Assembly: GCF_020819595.1 (NCBI RefSeq)
Contig: NZ_JAJHNP010000016.1
Span: 1 to 64,000 of the forward strand
Length of the DNA: 64,000 nt
Reading direction: 5' to 3'
DNA from: Streptomyces barringtoniae
GTDB lineage: Bacteria; Actinomycetota; Actinomycetes; Streptomycetales; Streptomycetaceae
The notes under the pieces are model-generated. The model did not search any database and was not told the origin of the DNA. It was given only the letters and a program-made list of their open reading frames with translations. Each line of letters starts with the position of its first letter. Within the stretch, counting starts at the first letter, position 1. The translations under genes and the position numbers were made by a program. Of the stretch, positions 1 to 9,272 are shown piece by piece.

Positions 1-154
1 TCGGAGGGTATCGCGGTGGGCGAACCAGGACAGAGCCGTGTCCGTCGGATGAGACAAGATCACCGAAGCGTGGACTTGTGAATCAGTACGACGATATGCG
101 CGGGGCTGTGGAAAACCTTCGGTGACTGTCCGTGAGCGGATGCATCCTGGACGC
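1..154. other. window-edge segment, no confident gene
   Basis: Frame 1 is open from the window edge to a TGA at 79-81, so it could be the last 26 codons of a gene that begins outside the window, but the peptide is too short to recognise. The rest is upstream sequence of the Fe-S dehydrogenase at 155. No convincing -35/-10 pair was found. Confidence 0.2.
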
Positions 155-3079
155 ATGACGGATCACTCGGGTCTCGAAGCGGAGCTGCGCGGCGCCGTCC
201 GGGGAGAGGTCGGTTTCGACACCACCTCCCGGGCGCTGGTCACCATGGACGCGTCCAACTACCGGCGTGTCCCGGCGGGCGTCGTCGCCCCCGAGGACGC
301 CGACGACGTGGCCGCCGTGCTGGAGGTCTGCCGCGCGCGCGGGGTGCCGGTGGTGGCGCGCGGCGCAGGCACGTCGATCGCCGGGCAGGCGACCGGCACC
401 GGCGTGGTGCTGGACTTCACCCGGCACATGAACGGCCTGCTGGAGCTGGACCCCGGCACCCGTACGGCCGTCGTCCAACCGGGGCTCGTCCTCGACCGCC
501 TCCAGGAGGCCGCCGCACCGCACGGCCTGCGCTTCGGCCCCGACCCGTCCACACACAGCCGGTGCACGATCGGCGGGATGATCGGCAACAACTCCTGCGG
601 CTCGCACTCGGTCGCCTGGGGGACGACCGCGGACAGCGTGCGCGAGCTGTCCGTCCTCACCGCACGCGGGCGCCGGCTGCGGCCCGGGCCGGGCTGGGCG
701 GGCGCCCCGGACGGGCTGCGCGAGCTCGCGGAAGGGGAGCTGGCGCGGCTGCGCACCGGCTTCCCGGAGCTGCCCCGCCGCATCTCCGGGTACGCGCTGG
801 ACGCGCTGGTGCCCGAGAAGGGCGCCGACGTCGCCCGCTCCTTCTGCGGTTCCGAGGGCACCCTCGGCATCCTCACCGAGGCCGTCGTCCAGCTGGTCGA
901 GGCCCCACGCGCACGTGCCCTGGCCGTGCTGGCGTACGGCGACGAGAGCGCCGCCGCCGAGGTCGCCGCCGGACTCCTCCCGTTCGGCCCGCTGACGGTG
1001 GAGGGCATGGCGGCCGACCTGGTGCGCGCGCCGGCCGGGCTGCCCGAGGGCGGTGCCTGGCTGTTCGTGGAGACCGGCGGGGAGTCGGCGGCCGAGGCAC
1101 GCGCGCGCGCCGAGGACATGGTCCGCGCGGCCGACGTGACCGACTCCCTGGTGGTGACCGACCCGGCCGCCCAGCGCACCCTGTGGCGCATCCGCGAGGA
1201 CGCGAGCGGCACGGCCACCCGTATGCCCGACGGCAGTGAGGCCTGGCCCGGCTGGGAGGACTGCGCGGTGCCGCCCGCCCGGCTCGGCGCCTATCTGCGG
1301 GACTTCCGCGCCCTGCTGTCGGCACACGGCCTGCGCGGCACGCCGTACGGCCACTTCGGCGACGGCTGCATCCACGTCCGTATCGACTTCGACCTGCTCA
1401 CCGGGACCGGCATCGGCCGCTTCCGCCGCTTCTCCGAGGAACTGGCCGACCTGGTGGTGGAACACGGCGGCTCCTTGTCCGGGGAGCACGGCGACGGACA
1501 GGCTCGCGCGGAGCTGCTGCCGCGCATGTACGGCGAGGAGACGGTGCGGCTCTTCGAGCGGGCCAAGGCGGTCTGGGACCCCGACGACCTGCTCAACCCC
1601 GGCATGCTGGTCCGCCCGGCGCGGTTGGACGAAAACCTCCGCTTCTCCGTCCTCCCGGCGAAGCCCGTCGACGTGGCCTTCGGCTACCCGGCCGACGAAG
1701 GCGACTTCCGCGCCGCCGTCCGCCGCTGCGTCGGCGTCGCCAAGTGCCGTACGACCACGGCGTCCGGCCCCGCCGTGATGTGCCCGTCCTTCCGGGCGAC
1801 CGGCGAGGAGGAACACTCCACGCGCGGCCGGGCCCGGCTGCTGCACGAGATGCTGGCCGGCGAACTCGTCACCGACGGCTGGCGCTCGACGGAGGTCCGC
1901 GACGCCCTCGACCTGTGCCTGTCCTGCAAGGGCTGCCGCTCCGACTGCCCGGTCGGCGTCGACATGGCCACCTACAAGGCCGAGTTCCTGCACCACCACT
2001 ACGCCGGCCGGCGCCGTCCCGCCGCGCACCTCACCATGGGCCGGCTCCCGCAGTGGCTGCGCTGGGTCGCCGCCACCCGCACGGCCCCGCTGCTCAACGC
2101 CCTCGCCTCGGTGCGGCCGTTGGCCCGGATCGGCAAACGCCTGGGCGGGATCGCGGCCGAGCGGGAGATTCCCCGGCTGGCGACGCGGACGTTCACCGGC
2201 TGGTGGCGCGGCAGGAAGCCCGCCCCCGGCGGCACCGCGGGGCCGGTGCCGGGGAGCTTCGGCCCGGGAGACCTGGTCGTGCTCTGGCCGGACACCTTCA
2301 CCGAGCATCTGTCGCCGGAGGTCGGCCGGGCCGCCGTCCGGGTGCTGGAGGCCGCCGGGCTGCGGGTGGCGCTGCCGCCGACGCTGCTGCCGCGCGGGCG
2401 GAGGATCGGCGAGGGCGGGATCGGCGACGGCCGGACCAGGTCGGCCGCCGCGCTGCTCACCTCCCGCCGGGCCCGGGTCTGCTGCGGCCTCACCTATCTC
2501 TCCACCGGCCAGCTCGACCGCGCCCGCACGGTCCTGCGGCGCACGCTCGACCTGATGGAGCCGGTGCTGCGGGCCGGGGCCCCGGTCGTCGTCCTGGAAC
2601 CGAGCTGTGCCGCGGCCCTGCGCGCCGACCTGCCCGAGCTGCTCCACGACGACCCGCGCGCGGCCCGGCTCGCCTCCGCCGTCGTCACCTTCGCCGAGGC
2701 CCTCCAGCGGCACGCCCCGCACTGGACCCCGCCCGTCGTGGACCGGCCGGTCGCCGGCCAGACCCACTGTCACCAGCACGCGGTGCTCGGCGACACCCCC
2801 GACCGCCGGCTGCGCGAGGCCGCGGGCCTCACCGGCGAGCTCAGCGGCGGCTGCTGCGGCCTCGCGGGCAACTTCGGCTTCGAAGAAGGCCACTTCGAGG
2901 TGTCGAGGGCCTGCGCGGAGGAGCAGCTCCTGCCCTCGGTCCGTGCGGCCCCCGAGCGGACGGCGATCCTGGCCGACGGCTTCTCCTGCCGTACCCAGCT
3001 GGACCAGCTGGCCGGGGTCCGGGCCCGCCATCTGGCTGAGGTGCTGGCGGAGGCGCTGGACATGGAGACGGGGGTCTGA
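155..3079 (+). CDS. FAD-linked oxidase with C-terminal Fe-S domain (GlcD/GlpC-type fusion)
   Basis: A 974-residue fusion that probably oxidises a 2-hydroxy acid such as D-lactate or glycolate and passes electrons to the respiratory chain. An N-terminal FAD_binding_4 domain is seen in VVARGAGTSIAGQ (about residues 66-78) and IGNNSCGSHS (about 145). It is followed by the FAD-oxidase C-terminal domain. A ferredoxin-like part has CLSCKGCRSDCPVG near 587, and a CCG-type domain has GGCCGLAGNFGFE near 899. The ATG at 155 is chosen because it sits just before the conserved start; in-frame GTG 122 and ATG 140 lie upstream. The phosphoesterase follows after 27 bp, so they may be cotranscribed. The exact substrate cannot be read from sequence. 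Confidence 0.9.
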   Translation: MTDHSGLEAELRGAVRGEVGFDTTSRALVTMDASNYRRVPAGVVAPEDADDVAAVLEVCRARGVPVVARGAGTSIAGQATGTGVVLDFTRHMNGLLELDPGTRTAVVQPGLVLDRLQEAAAPHGLRFGPDPSTHSRCTIGGMIGNNSCGSHSVAWGTTADSVRELSVLTARGRRLRPGPGWAGAPDGLRELAEGELARLRTGFPELPRRISGYALDALVPEKGADVARSFCGSEGTLGILTEAVVQLVEAPRARALAVLAYGDESAAAEVAAGLLPFGPLTVEGMAADLVRAPAGLPEGGAWLFVETGGESAAEARARAEDMVRAADVTDSLVVTDPAAQRTLWRIREDASGTATRMPDGSEAWPGWEDCAVPPARLGAYLRDFRALLSAHGLRGTPYGHFGDGCIHVRIDFDLLTGTGIGRFRRFSEELADLVVEHGGSLSGEHGDGQARAELLPRMYGEETVRLFERAKAVWDPDDLLNPGMLVRPARLDENLRFSVLPAKPVDVAFGYPADEGDFRAAVRRCVGVAKCRTTTASGPAVMCPSFRATGEEEHSTRGRARLLHEMLAGELVTDGWRSTEVRDALDLCLSCKGCRSDCPVGVDMATYKAEFLHHHYAGRRRPAAHLTMGRLPQWLRWVAATRTAPLLNALASVRPLARIGKRLGGIAAEREIPRLATRTFTGWWRGRKPAPGGTAGPVPGSFGPGDLVVLWPDTFTEHLSPEVGRAAVRVLEAAGLRVALPPTLLPRGRRIGEGGIGDGRTRSAAALLTSRRARVCCGLTYLSTGQLDRARTVLRRTLDLMEPVLRAGAPVVVLEPSCAAALRADLPELLHDDPRAARLASAVVTFAEALQRHAPHWTPPVVDRPVAGQTHCHQHAVLGDTPDRRLREAAGLTGELSGGCCGLAGNFGFEEGHFEVSRACAEEQLLPSVRAAPERTAILADGFSCRTQLDQLAGVRARHLAEVLAEALDMETGV

Positions 3080-3106
3080 AGTGACGGAGGAAACGGGGGA
3101 CTCGAA

Positions 3107-3874
3107 GTGACGGGGGAATACGGCAGGTTGGCCGTGCTGTCCGACATCCACGGCGTGCTGCCCGCCCTGGAGGCGGTCCTGGCGGAACCGGAGGTGGCGG
3201 CGGCCGACCGGATCGTCCTGACCGGTGACATCACGGCGGGCCCGCAGCCGGCCCAGGTGCTGGACCTGCTGCGGGAGCAGGGCGAGAGAGTGCTGTGGCT
3301 CGCGGGGAACGCCGACCGGGAGCTGGTGGAGTACCGGTGCGGCGAGCGCACGGACATCCCCGACCCGATCGGCCCGCATGCGGCCCGGGCCCTGCGCGAG
3401 GAGCAGATCGAGTTCCTCGCCGGCCTGCCCCGGACGCTCACCCTGCGCGTCCGCGGCCTCGGCACGGTCCTGTTCTGCCATGCCACCCCGCGCGACGACG
3501 AGGAACTGGTGCTGGTGGACTCCCGCCCCGACCGCTGGGCAGAGGTCTTCACCGGCCTCGACCCCGGCATCGGCACGGTCGTCTGCGGCCACACACACAT
3601 GCCCTACGTCCGTCTGGCGCACGGCCGTCTGGTCGTCAACCCCGGTAGCGTCGGCATGCCCTACGGCCGCCCCGGCGCCCACTGGTGCCTGCTGGGCCCC
3701 GGCACCGACCTGCGCGTGACGCCGTACGACATACCGGCCGCGGTCGCCCGGCTCACGGCCGAGTGCGCCTACCCGGAGATCGCCGAGTGGGCCGACTACT
3801 TCCTGTACGCCCGGGCGACGGACACGGAAGTGCTGACGGCATGGGGACCGAAGGACGGGCGGGGTGCTTCGTAG
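3107..3874 (+). CDS. calcineurin-like metallophosphoesterase (YfcE/MJ0936 type)
   Basis: A 255-residue single-domain metallophosphoesterase, cytoplasmic, likely acting on phosphodiesters or small phosphoesters with two divalent metals. Metal-site motifs appear in order: LSDIHG near residue 10, LTGDITAGP near 38, GNAD near 65, CHATP near 124 and CGHTHMPY near 160, then NPGSVGMPYG typical of the YfcE group. GTG at 3107 follows a GGAGG-like stretch. The gene starts 27 bp after the dehydrogenase and ends before a hairpin with a T-run at 3996. The physiological substrate is unknown. Confidence 0.88.
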   Translation: MTGEYGRLAVLSDIHGVLPALEAVLAEPEVAAADRIVLTGDITAGPQPAQVLDLLREQGERVLWLAGNADRELVEYRCGERTDIPDPIGPHAARALREEQIEFLAGLPRTLTLRVRGLGTVLFCHATPRDDEELVLVDSRPDRWAEVFTGLDPGIGTVVCGHTHMPYVRLAHGRLVVNPGSVGMPYGRPGAHWCLLGPGTDLRVTPYDIPAAVARLTAECAYPEIAEWADYFLYARATDTEVLTAWGPKDGRGAS

Positions 3875-3995
3875 GGTGCGGTGACCGGCGATCTTGCGAT
3901 CGGCGTACAGGGCCCGCGGACCTGGCCGCACTTGACCTCTACATGGCCCGGCGCTGAGGGCACTCTCAGCTTCGCAAAGCAACACCCAGTATTTC

Positions 3996-4027
3996 CAAGG
4001 GGATTCACAGCGCCCCTTTGCCTTTTT
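3996..4027 (+). terminator. rho-independent terminator after the phosphoesterase
   Basis: CAAGGGG at 3996-4002 pairs with CCCCTTTG at 4013-4020 over a 10-base loop and is followed by GCCTTTTTT. It insulates the phosphoesterase transcript from the small peptide gene at 4126. Confidence 0.6.
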
Positions 4028-4125
4028 TGCCGTTCGGGAAGATGACGGGCGTGTAGGTTCTTCGGTGTCGGGTTCCGGACGCGGAATTCAGCACCCACAC
4101 GTACAGTGCGACATTAGGAGTCGGA

Positions 4126-4257
4126 ATGAGCCTGAAGAAGCTCGCCCCGCTGCCCCCGAAGCCGAAGAAGCATCTGCCGCCCCCGCCCCCGCCGAAGCAC
4201 AAGAAGAAGCACGCCCCGAAGCCGCTGCCCAAGCCGCTTCCCGGTCAGGACCACTGA
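4126..4257 (+). CDS. 43-residue proline/lysine-rich peptide
   Basis: A short gene with ATG at 4126, GGAG at 4117-4120 as ribosome-binding site, stop at 4257 and a strong terminator 16 bp later. The product begins MSLKKLAPLPPKPKKH and is about two-fifths proline and one-quarter lysine, with a run of six prolines in the middle and no cysteine, aromatic residue or membrane segment. Being bracketed by terminators suggests its own transcript. A TAGGTT at 4054-4059 could be a -10 box, but no good -35 is seen. I do not recognise the family. Such a basic polyproline peptide would stall ribosomes without EF-P and could bind nucleic acid or acidic partners; both are inference. Confidence 0.6.
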   Translation: MSLKKLAPLPPKPKKHLPPPPPPKHKKKHAPKPLPKPLPGQDH

Positions 4258-4272
4258 TCCGGCGCTGAGCTG

Positions 4273-4313
4273 AAAGGGGCCGATGGTGCACCGTCGGCCC
4301 CTTTTTTGTTTTT
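4273..4313 (+). terminator. strong rho-independent terminator after the Pro/Lys peptide
   Basis: AAAGGGGCCGA at 4273-4283 pairs with TCGGCCCCTTT at 4294-4304. The apical GGTGCACC can fold further, and TTTTTTGTTTTT follows. It is one of the few canonical T-tailed terminators in the window. Confidence 0.85.
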
Positions 4314-4345
4314 CTTCGGGACGGTGATTCAGAAGGGAATACGTC

Positions 4346-6307
4346 GTGGATGAAGAGGGTGACGAATTCGAGTACGGCACCCCGGTCATTCCGGCCCGTA
4401 CCGCATTTCGCCGGTTCTGGCCGCTGACCCAGGGCCTCAGAAAGTGGCTGCTGCTGGTCTGGCTGTGCACGGTCCTCGCCGCGCTCGCCGAGACCGAGGC
4501 CATCCTGCTGTTCGGCGACCTCACCGACCACGCCCTGCAGAAGGGTTCACCGGCAGCGTTCTGGAGCCCGGCGGGCATGTGGCTGGGTGTCGCGGTGGTC
4601 GGCGCCGTCGTCGCCTACGCCGGCAACTCCCTCGCCGCCTGGGTGACCGAACGGTTCGTGATGCGGCTGCGCGAGCATGTCTTCGACCACGTGCAGCAGT
4701 TGCCGCCGCACTTCTTCCAGCGCCACCGCCAGGGCGATCTGCTCTCCCGGCTGACCGGCGACGTCGAGGCGATCGAGACGATGGTCGTGTCCGGGCTCGT
4801 CGGCGCCGCCTCGGCCGCCTTCTCCGCCCTCTTCTACGCGGCTGCCGCGTTCTGGCTGCGCTGGGACCTGGCCGTCGCCACCTTCGTCCTCGCGCCCCTG
4901 TTCTGGCTGGCCGCGCGCCGCTTCTCCGGTTCCATCAAGGAGGTCTCCCGCGCGGGCCGGGTCGCCGACGGCGCGATCACCTCCGTGGTGGAGGAGTCCC
5001 TGGGCAACATCGTGCTCACCCAGGCCTACGACCGCCGGGACGCCGAGCGCCGCCGGCTGCGCGGGGAGGCGAACGCCTGGTTCCGCGCCTCGGTCCGCTC
5101 CACCCGCCTGAACGAGGCCTACGAGCAACTGGTCCAGGTCATCGAGACGGTGTGCGTCCTCGCCGTGATCGGCATCGGTGCCTGGGAGATCTCCACCGGC
5201 CGGATGACCCTCGGCCAGCTCCTCGCCTTCGCCGCCTTCCTCGGCTACCTCTATCCACCGGTGCGCGGCCTGGCCCAGCTCGGCCTCACCGTCACCGCCG
5301 CCACGGCCGGCGCCGAGCGGCTCATCGAGATACTGGACGTCCGCCCCTCGGTCACCGACCCGCGTCGCCCTGCGGACACCGGCCGCCCGGACGGCACCAT
5401 GGAGGTCAGGAACATCTCCTTCCGCTACCCCGGCGCCGAGAAGCCCGCCCTTGAGGACCTCTCCTTCACGGTCGGCCCCGGCGAGCTGGTGATCGTGACC
5501 GGCCCGAGCGGCGCCGGCAAGTCCACGGTCTCCAAGCTCCTGCTGCGCTTCTACGACCCGGACTCCGGAGACGTCCTCCTGGACGGCACACCGCTCCGGG
5601 ACTTCCCGCTGGCCCGCCTGCGTGAGTACGTCACACTGCTGCCCCAGGAGACCCTGGTGCTGCACGACACGGTGCGCGCCAACATAGCCTGCGGCCGGCC
5701 CGGCGCCAGCGACCGGGCCATGGAGGAGGCGGCGAGGGCGGCAGACGCGCACGAGTTCATCTCGCGGTTGCCCGACGGGTACGACACCCGGGTCGACCCC
5801 AACTCGGCCCGCCTGTCCGGCGGCCAGCTCCAGCGCCTGGCCATCGCCCGCGCCATCCTGCGCGACGCCCCCGTCCTGGTCCTGGACGAGCCGACGACGG
5901 GCCTGGACGCCATGGCCGCCCGCCGCGTCGTCAAACCCCTGCGCCGCCTGATGACCGGCCGCACGACGATCATGATCACCCACGACCTCAACCTCGCGCC
6001 CGACGCCGACCGCATCCTGGTGGTCGACCGGGGCCGGATCGTCGAGACCGGCCGCCATGACGAACTCCTCGCCCGCGGCGGGGCGTACGCCCGGCTGCAC
6101 CGCTCGCAGAACAACGCGGTGACGGACACGGGCGAGCTGCGCATGCCGCTGTGGGAGGAGCAGCGGACACCGGCGCCGGCGTACGGGCACGCACCGGCGT
6201 ACCAGCAGCAGTACGGCTACGCCCCCTACGGGGCCATCCCCATGCCCGCCACCCACCCCAGCGCCCTCCCCGACGGCCGTCCCCTCTTCCGCGACGAGGA
6301 GGCGTGA
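4346..6307 (+). CDS. ABC exporter, fused permease-ATPase half-transporter
   Basis: A 653-residue membrane half-transporter that should dimerise and export an unknown substrate. The N-terminal six-helix ABC membrane domain covers about residues 30-310, with the coupling region FFQRHRQGDLLSRLTGD. The nucleotide-binding domain follows: Walker A GPSGAGKST near 386, signature LSGGQLQRLAIARAIL near 490, Walker B VLVLDEPTTGLD near 510 and switch histidine MITHDL near 543. A disordered tail of about 65 residues rich in Tyr, Pro, Gln and Ala ends the protein, longer than in most family members. GTG at 4346 is preceded by AGAAGGGA. Confidence 0.9.
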   Translation: MDEEGDEFEYGTPVIPARTAFRRFWPLTQGLRKWLLLVWLCTVLAALAETEAILLFGDLTDHALQKGSPAAFWSPAGMWLGVAVVGAVVAYAGNSLAAWVTERFVMRLREHVFDHVQQLPPHFFQRHRQGDLLSRLTGDVEAIETMVVSGLVGAASAAFSALFYAAAAFWLRWDLAVATFVLAPLFWLAARRFSGSIKEVSRAGRVADGAITSVVEESLGNIVLTQAYDRRDAERRRLRGEANAWFRASVRSTRLNEAYEQLVQVIETVCVLAVIGIGAWEISTGRMTLGQLLAFAAFLGYLYPPVRGLAQLGLTVTAATAGAERLIEILDVRPSVTDPRRPADTGRPDGTMEVRNISFRYPGAEKPALEDLSFTVGPGELVIVTGPSGAGKSTVSKLLLRFYDPDSGDVLLDGTPLRDFPLARLREYVTLLPQETLVLHDTVRANIACGRPGASDRAMEEAARAADAHEFISRLPDGYDTRVDPNSARLSGGQLQRLAIARAILRDAPVLVLDEPTTGLDAMAARRVVKPLRRLMTGRTTIMITHDLNLAPDADRILVVDRGRIVETGRHDELLARGGAYARLHRSQNNAVTDTGELRMPLWEEQRTPAPAYGHAPAYQQQYGYAPYGAIPMPATHPSALPDGRPLFRDEEA

Positions 6308-6392
6308 CCGGCGGTCTGACCTCCAGCATCCGGGACAGTTCCTTAAAGGGTTCACGCACCTGTCAAAGTCCATTACCCTGGACCCAGTAGTA

Positions 6393-6402
6393 CATCTAGA
6401 TG
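6393..6402. promoter_or_regulatory. palindrome CATCTAGATG upstream of the EamA exporter
   Basis: A perfect 10-bp palindrome ending 29 bp before the GTG at 6432. A weak promoter, TTCACG at 6351 and TACCCT at 6374 with a 17-bp spacer, lies upstream, so the palindrome would fall just after the start site, as a repressor site often does. No regulator is adjacent. Confidence 0.3.
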
Positions 6403-6431
6403 AACGAACCCGATCAAGCACAGGATCGCCC

Positions 6432-7364
6432 GTGACCGCCACCTCCAGCACCGCAGCGCCGACCCCGGTCACTTCCGCCGGACGGCAGCGCCACTTCGGC
6501 TCGCTCGGCCCGGTCGGCCTGGTGCTGGCCGGCGGCATCTCGGTCCAGTTCGGCGGGGCCCTGGCGGTGACCCTGATACCGAGGGCCGGCGCGCCGGGCG
6601 TCGTCACCCTCCGCCTCCTCGCGGCGGCCGTGGTCCTCCTCCTCGTCTGCCGCCCCCGGCTGCGCGGCCACTCCCGCACCGACTGGGGCACGGTGATCGC
6701 GTTCGGTATCGCCATGGGCGCGATGAACGGCCTCTTCTACGAGGCGGTCGCCCGTATCCCGCTGGGCCCGGCGGTCACCCTGGAGGTGCTCGGCCCCCTG
6801 GCCCTCTCGGTCCTGGCCTCCCGCCGCGCGATCAACGCACTGTGGGCGGGCCTGGCCCTGCTCGGCGTCTTCCTGCTGGGCGGTGGAGGCTTCAGCGACC
6901 TCGACCCCACAGGTGTCGCCTTCGCCCTGGGCGCCGGCGCCATGTGGGCGGTCTACATACTCTTCAGCGCCCGTACGGGCCGCCGCTTCCCCCAGGCGGA
7001 CGGCCTGGCCCTGGCCATGGCGGTGGCGGCCCTCCTCTTCCTCCCGATCGGCATCACCTCGGCCGGCACCCGCCTCCTGAACCCCGCCACCGTGGCCCTC
7101 GGGTCGGCGGTCGCCCTGCTCTCCTCGGTCCTGCCGTACACCCTCGAACTCCTCGCCCTGCGCCGCCTGCCCGCCTCCACCTTCGCGATCCTGATGAGCC
7201 TCGAACCGGCGATCGCCGCGACGGCGGGCTTCCTGATCCTCGGCCAGTCCCTGTCCCTGACGGAGGCCGCCGCGATCGCCCTGGTCATCGGGGCGAGCAT
7301 CGGCGCGGTCCGCACCCAGGTGGGCCGAGGCAGGGCCAAGGTGGAGCCGGTCCCGGAGGCCTGA
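6432..7364 (+). CDS. EamA-family (RhtA-like) exporter
   Basis: A 310-residue inner-membrane protein with about ten hydrophobic helices and two EamA repeats, of the RhtA amino-acid/metabolite exporter type. Typical stretches are VCRPRLRGHSRTDW, EAVARIPLGPAVTLEVLGPL and LPYTLELLALRRLPASTFAI, the last being the family hallmark. GTG at 6432 is the start with the expected N-terminal length. A close paralogue, sharing VCRPRLRGHSR and PYTLELLALRRLPA, lies on the other strand at 62234. The substrate is unknown. Confidence 0.88.
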   Translation: MTATSSTAAPTPVTSAGRQRHFGSLGPVGLVLAGGISVQFGGALAVTLIPRAGAPGVVTLRLLAAAVVLLLVCRPRLRGHSRTDWGTVIAFGIAMGAMNGLFYEAVARIPLGPAVTLEVLGPLALSVLASRRAINALWAGLALLGVFLLGGGGFSDLDPTGVAFALGAGAMWAVYILFSARTGRRFPQADGLALAMAVAALLFLPIGITSAGTRLLNPATVALGSAVALLSSVLPYTLELLALRRLPASTFAILMSLEPAIAATAGFLILGQSLSLTEAAAIALVIGASIGAVRTQVGRGRAKVEPVPEA

Positions 7365-7453
7365 GGGACCGCCCTGGCGCAGTGCCGCCCGCGGGCCGAC
7401 TGGTGACGCAGAGTAGCGGCTGGTGAACGCAGTGGAGTGGGGTCTGTGCAAAA

Positions 7454-9181
7454 GTGGACGGTGTGACCGGCAACAGCGACCCCAGCCCCCGCCCGCTGAA
7501 GATCACCGCCCGTGGCCGTGCCGTACTCGCCGACCCCCGGATCAACCGCGGTACGGCGTTCACCGAGGCCGAGCGGCGGGCCCTGGATCTCGTCGGACTG
7601 GTCCCGCCCCATGTGCTCACCCAGGACGAACAGGTCGAGCGCGCCTACGCCCAGTACCGGGCACAGCCCAGCGACCTGGCGAAGAACGTCAATCTGACCG
7701 CCCTGCACGACCGCAACGAGGCGCTGTTCTACCGGCTCGTCGGCGACCACCTCGAAGAGATGCTGCCCATCGTCTACACGCCGACCGTGGGCACGGCCAT
7801 CCGCCGCTACAGCAACGAGTACCGCCGCCCGCGCGGCATCTACCTCTCCGTGGACGCCCCCGGTGACATCGAGCGCTCCCTGCGCGCGAGCGGCCGCGGC
7901 GCCGACGACGTCGACCTGATCGTGGCCACCGACGGCGAGGGCATCCTCGGCATCGGCGACTGGGGCGTCGGCGGCATCGACATCGCGGTCGGCAAACTCG
8001 CCGTCTACACCGCCGCCGCCGGCATCGACCCGCGCCGCACCCTGCCGGTCATGCTCGACGTCGGCACCAACCGCAAGGAACTCCTCGACAACCCCCTCTA
8101 CCTCGGAAACCGCCACCCCCGCGCCGACCGGGAGACGTACGACGCCTTCATCGACGCCTACGTCACAGCCGCCACCAGGCTCTTCCCGAACGCCCTCCTG
8201 CACTGGGAGGACTTCGGCACCGACAACGCCCGACGCATCCTGAACCGCTACCGCGACCAGGTGTGCACCTTCAACGACGACATCCAGGGCACGGGTGCCG
8301 TCAACCTCGCCGCCGTCCTGTCCGGCGTGCGCGCCGTCGGCGTGCCCCTGCCGCGGCACCGGATCGTCGTCTTCGGCGCGGGCACCGCCGGCATCGGCGT
8401 CGCCGACCAGCTGCGGGACGCCCTTGTCGCCGAGGGTCTGTCCCCGGCCGAGGCCACCGCCCGGTTCTGGTGCGTCGACCGGTACGGGCTGCTCACCGCC
8501 GACCAGGGCGACGAGCTCCGCGACTTCCAGCGGCCCTACGCCCGCCCCGCCGACGAGGTGGACGGCTGGCGGCGCGACGACGGCCTGCCCGGCATCCCCC
8601 TCGACGAGGTGGTCCGGCGGGTCCGGCCGACCATCCTCATCGGCACCTCCGGACAGAGCGGCGCCTTCACCGAAGCGCTCGTCCGCGAGCTGGCCCGGCA
8701 CACCGAACGCCCCATCATCCTGCCCATGTCCAACCCCACCGACCTCGCCGAGGCGACCCCCGCCGACCTTCTCGACTGGACGGACGGCAAGGCGCTGGTG
8801 GCCACGGGCAGCCCGTTCGCGCCGGTCGAGCGGGACGGGACGACGTACGAGATCGGCCAGGCCAACAACGCCCTGGTCTTCCCCGGCCTCGGCCTCGGCG
8901 TGATCGTGGCGCGCGCCTCCCGGGTCACCGACCGCATGCTCCGCGCGGCGGCGGACGCGGTCGCCCGCCGCACCGGCGGGGACACGGACGCCACCGGGCT
9001 GAACGCACCGGTCCTCCCGCCCATCCGGGACCTGCGCGGCACGTCGGAGGCGGTCGCCGTAGCCGTGGTCCACGCGGCGACGGCGGACGGCGTCGCCCGG
9101 GCCGACCTGGGCGACGACATCGGGGCGGCGGTGCGCGCGGCACAGTGGGAACCGGTGTATCCGCCGGTGGAAGCGGTGTGA
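7454..9181 (+). CDS. NAD-dependent malic enzyme (oxaloacetate-decarboxylating)
   Basis: A 575-residue cytosolic malic enzyme converting malate to pyruvate and CO2 with reduction of NAD. It is the long eukaryote-like form (about 540-580 residues). The malic N-terminal domain holds LPIVYTPTVGTAI with the catalytic tyrosine, the metal-binding stretch HWEDFG...FNDDIQGTGA follows, and the NAD-binding GAGTAGIGVADQL is near residue 308. MSNPTDLAEATPADLL and SPFAPVERDG are family signatures. GTG 7454 is used; GTG 7463 is possible. It is monocistronic, separated by 91 bp from the operon at 9273. Preference for NAD over NADP is inferred from family. Confidence 0.93.
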   Translation: MDGVTGNSDPSPRPLKITARGRAVLADPRINRGTAFTEAERRALDLVGLVPPHVLTQDEQVERAYAQYRAQPSDLAKNVNLTALHDRNEALFYRLVGDHLEEMLPIVYTPTVGTAIRRYSNEYRRPRGIYLSVDAPGDIERSLRASGRGADDVDLIVATDGEGILGIGDWGVGGIDIAVGKLAVYTAAAGIDPRRTLPVMLDVGTNRKELLDNPLYLGNRHPRADRETYDAFIDAYVTAATRLFPNALLHWEDFGTDNARRILNRYRDQVCTFNDDIQGTGAVNLAAVLSGVRAVGVPLPRHRIVVFGAGTAGIGVADQLRDALVAEGLSPAEATARFWCVDRYGLLTADQGDELRDFQRPYARPADEVDGWRRDDGLPGIPLDEVVRRVRPTILIGTSGQSGAFTEALVRELARHTERPIILPMSNPTDLAEATPADLLDWTDGKALVATGSPFAPVERDGTTYEIGQANNALVFPGLGLGVIVARASRVTDRMLRAAADAVARRTGGDTDATGLNAPVLPPIRDLRGTSEAVAVAVVHAATADGVARADLGDDIGAAVRAAQWEPVYPPVEAV

Positions 9182-9228
9182 GGGGGCGGTCCCCGACCCC
9201 GCGGAAAACCATCCGGACCAAATTCATG

Positions 9229-9240
9229 CAAGCACGCTTG
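9229..9240. promoter_or_regulatory. palindromic operator CAAGCACGCTTG before the acyl-CoA operon
   Basis: Perfect inverted repeat CAAGC-AC-GCTTG, 33 bp before the ATG at 9273. Its position in front of an operon that ends in a TetR gene (18695) makes it the likely binding site of that regulator. This is inference from location and symmetry. Confidence 0.5.
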
Positions 9241-9272
9241 ATTGTTTCTGTGCCCACTGCCATGCTCCCCCC

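Noticed and set aside
83..3985. Very long minus-strand open frame opposite the Fe-S dehydrogenase and phosphoesterase
   Set aside because: Low-complexity Arg/Gly/Ala/His-rich translation with no domain; it is the GC-skew shadow of two clear plus-strand genes.
4547..6715. Long minus-strand frame opposite the ABC exporter
   Set aside because: No recognisable motif and typical shadow composition; the opposite strand has all ABC motifs.
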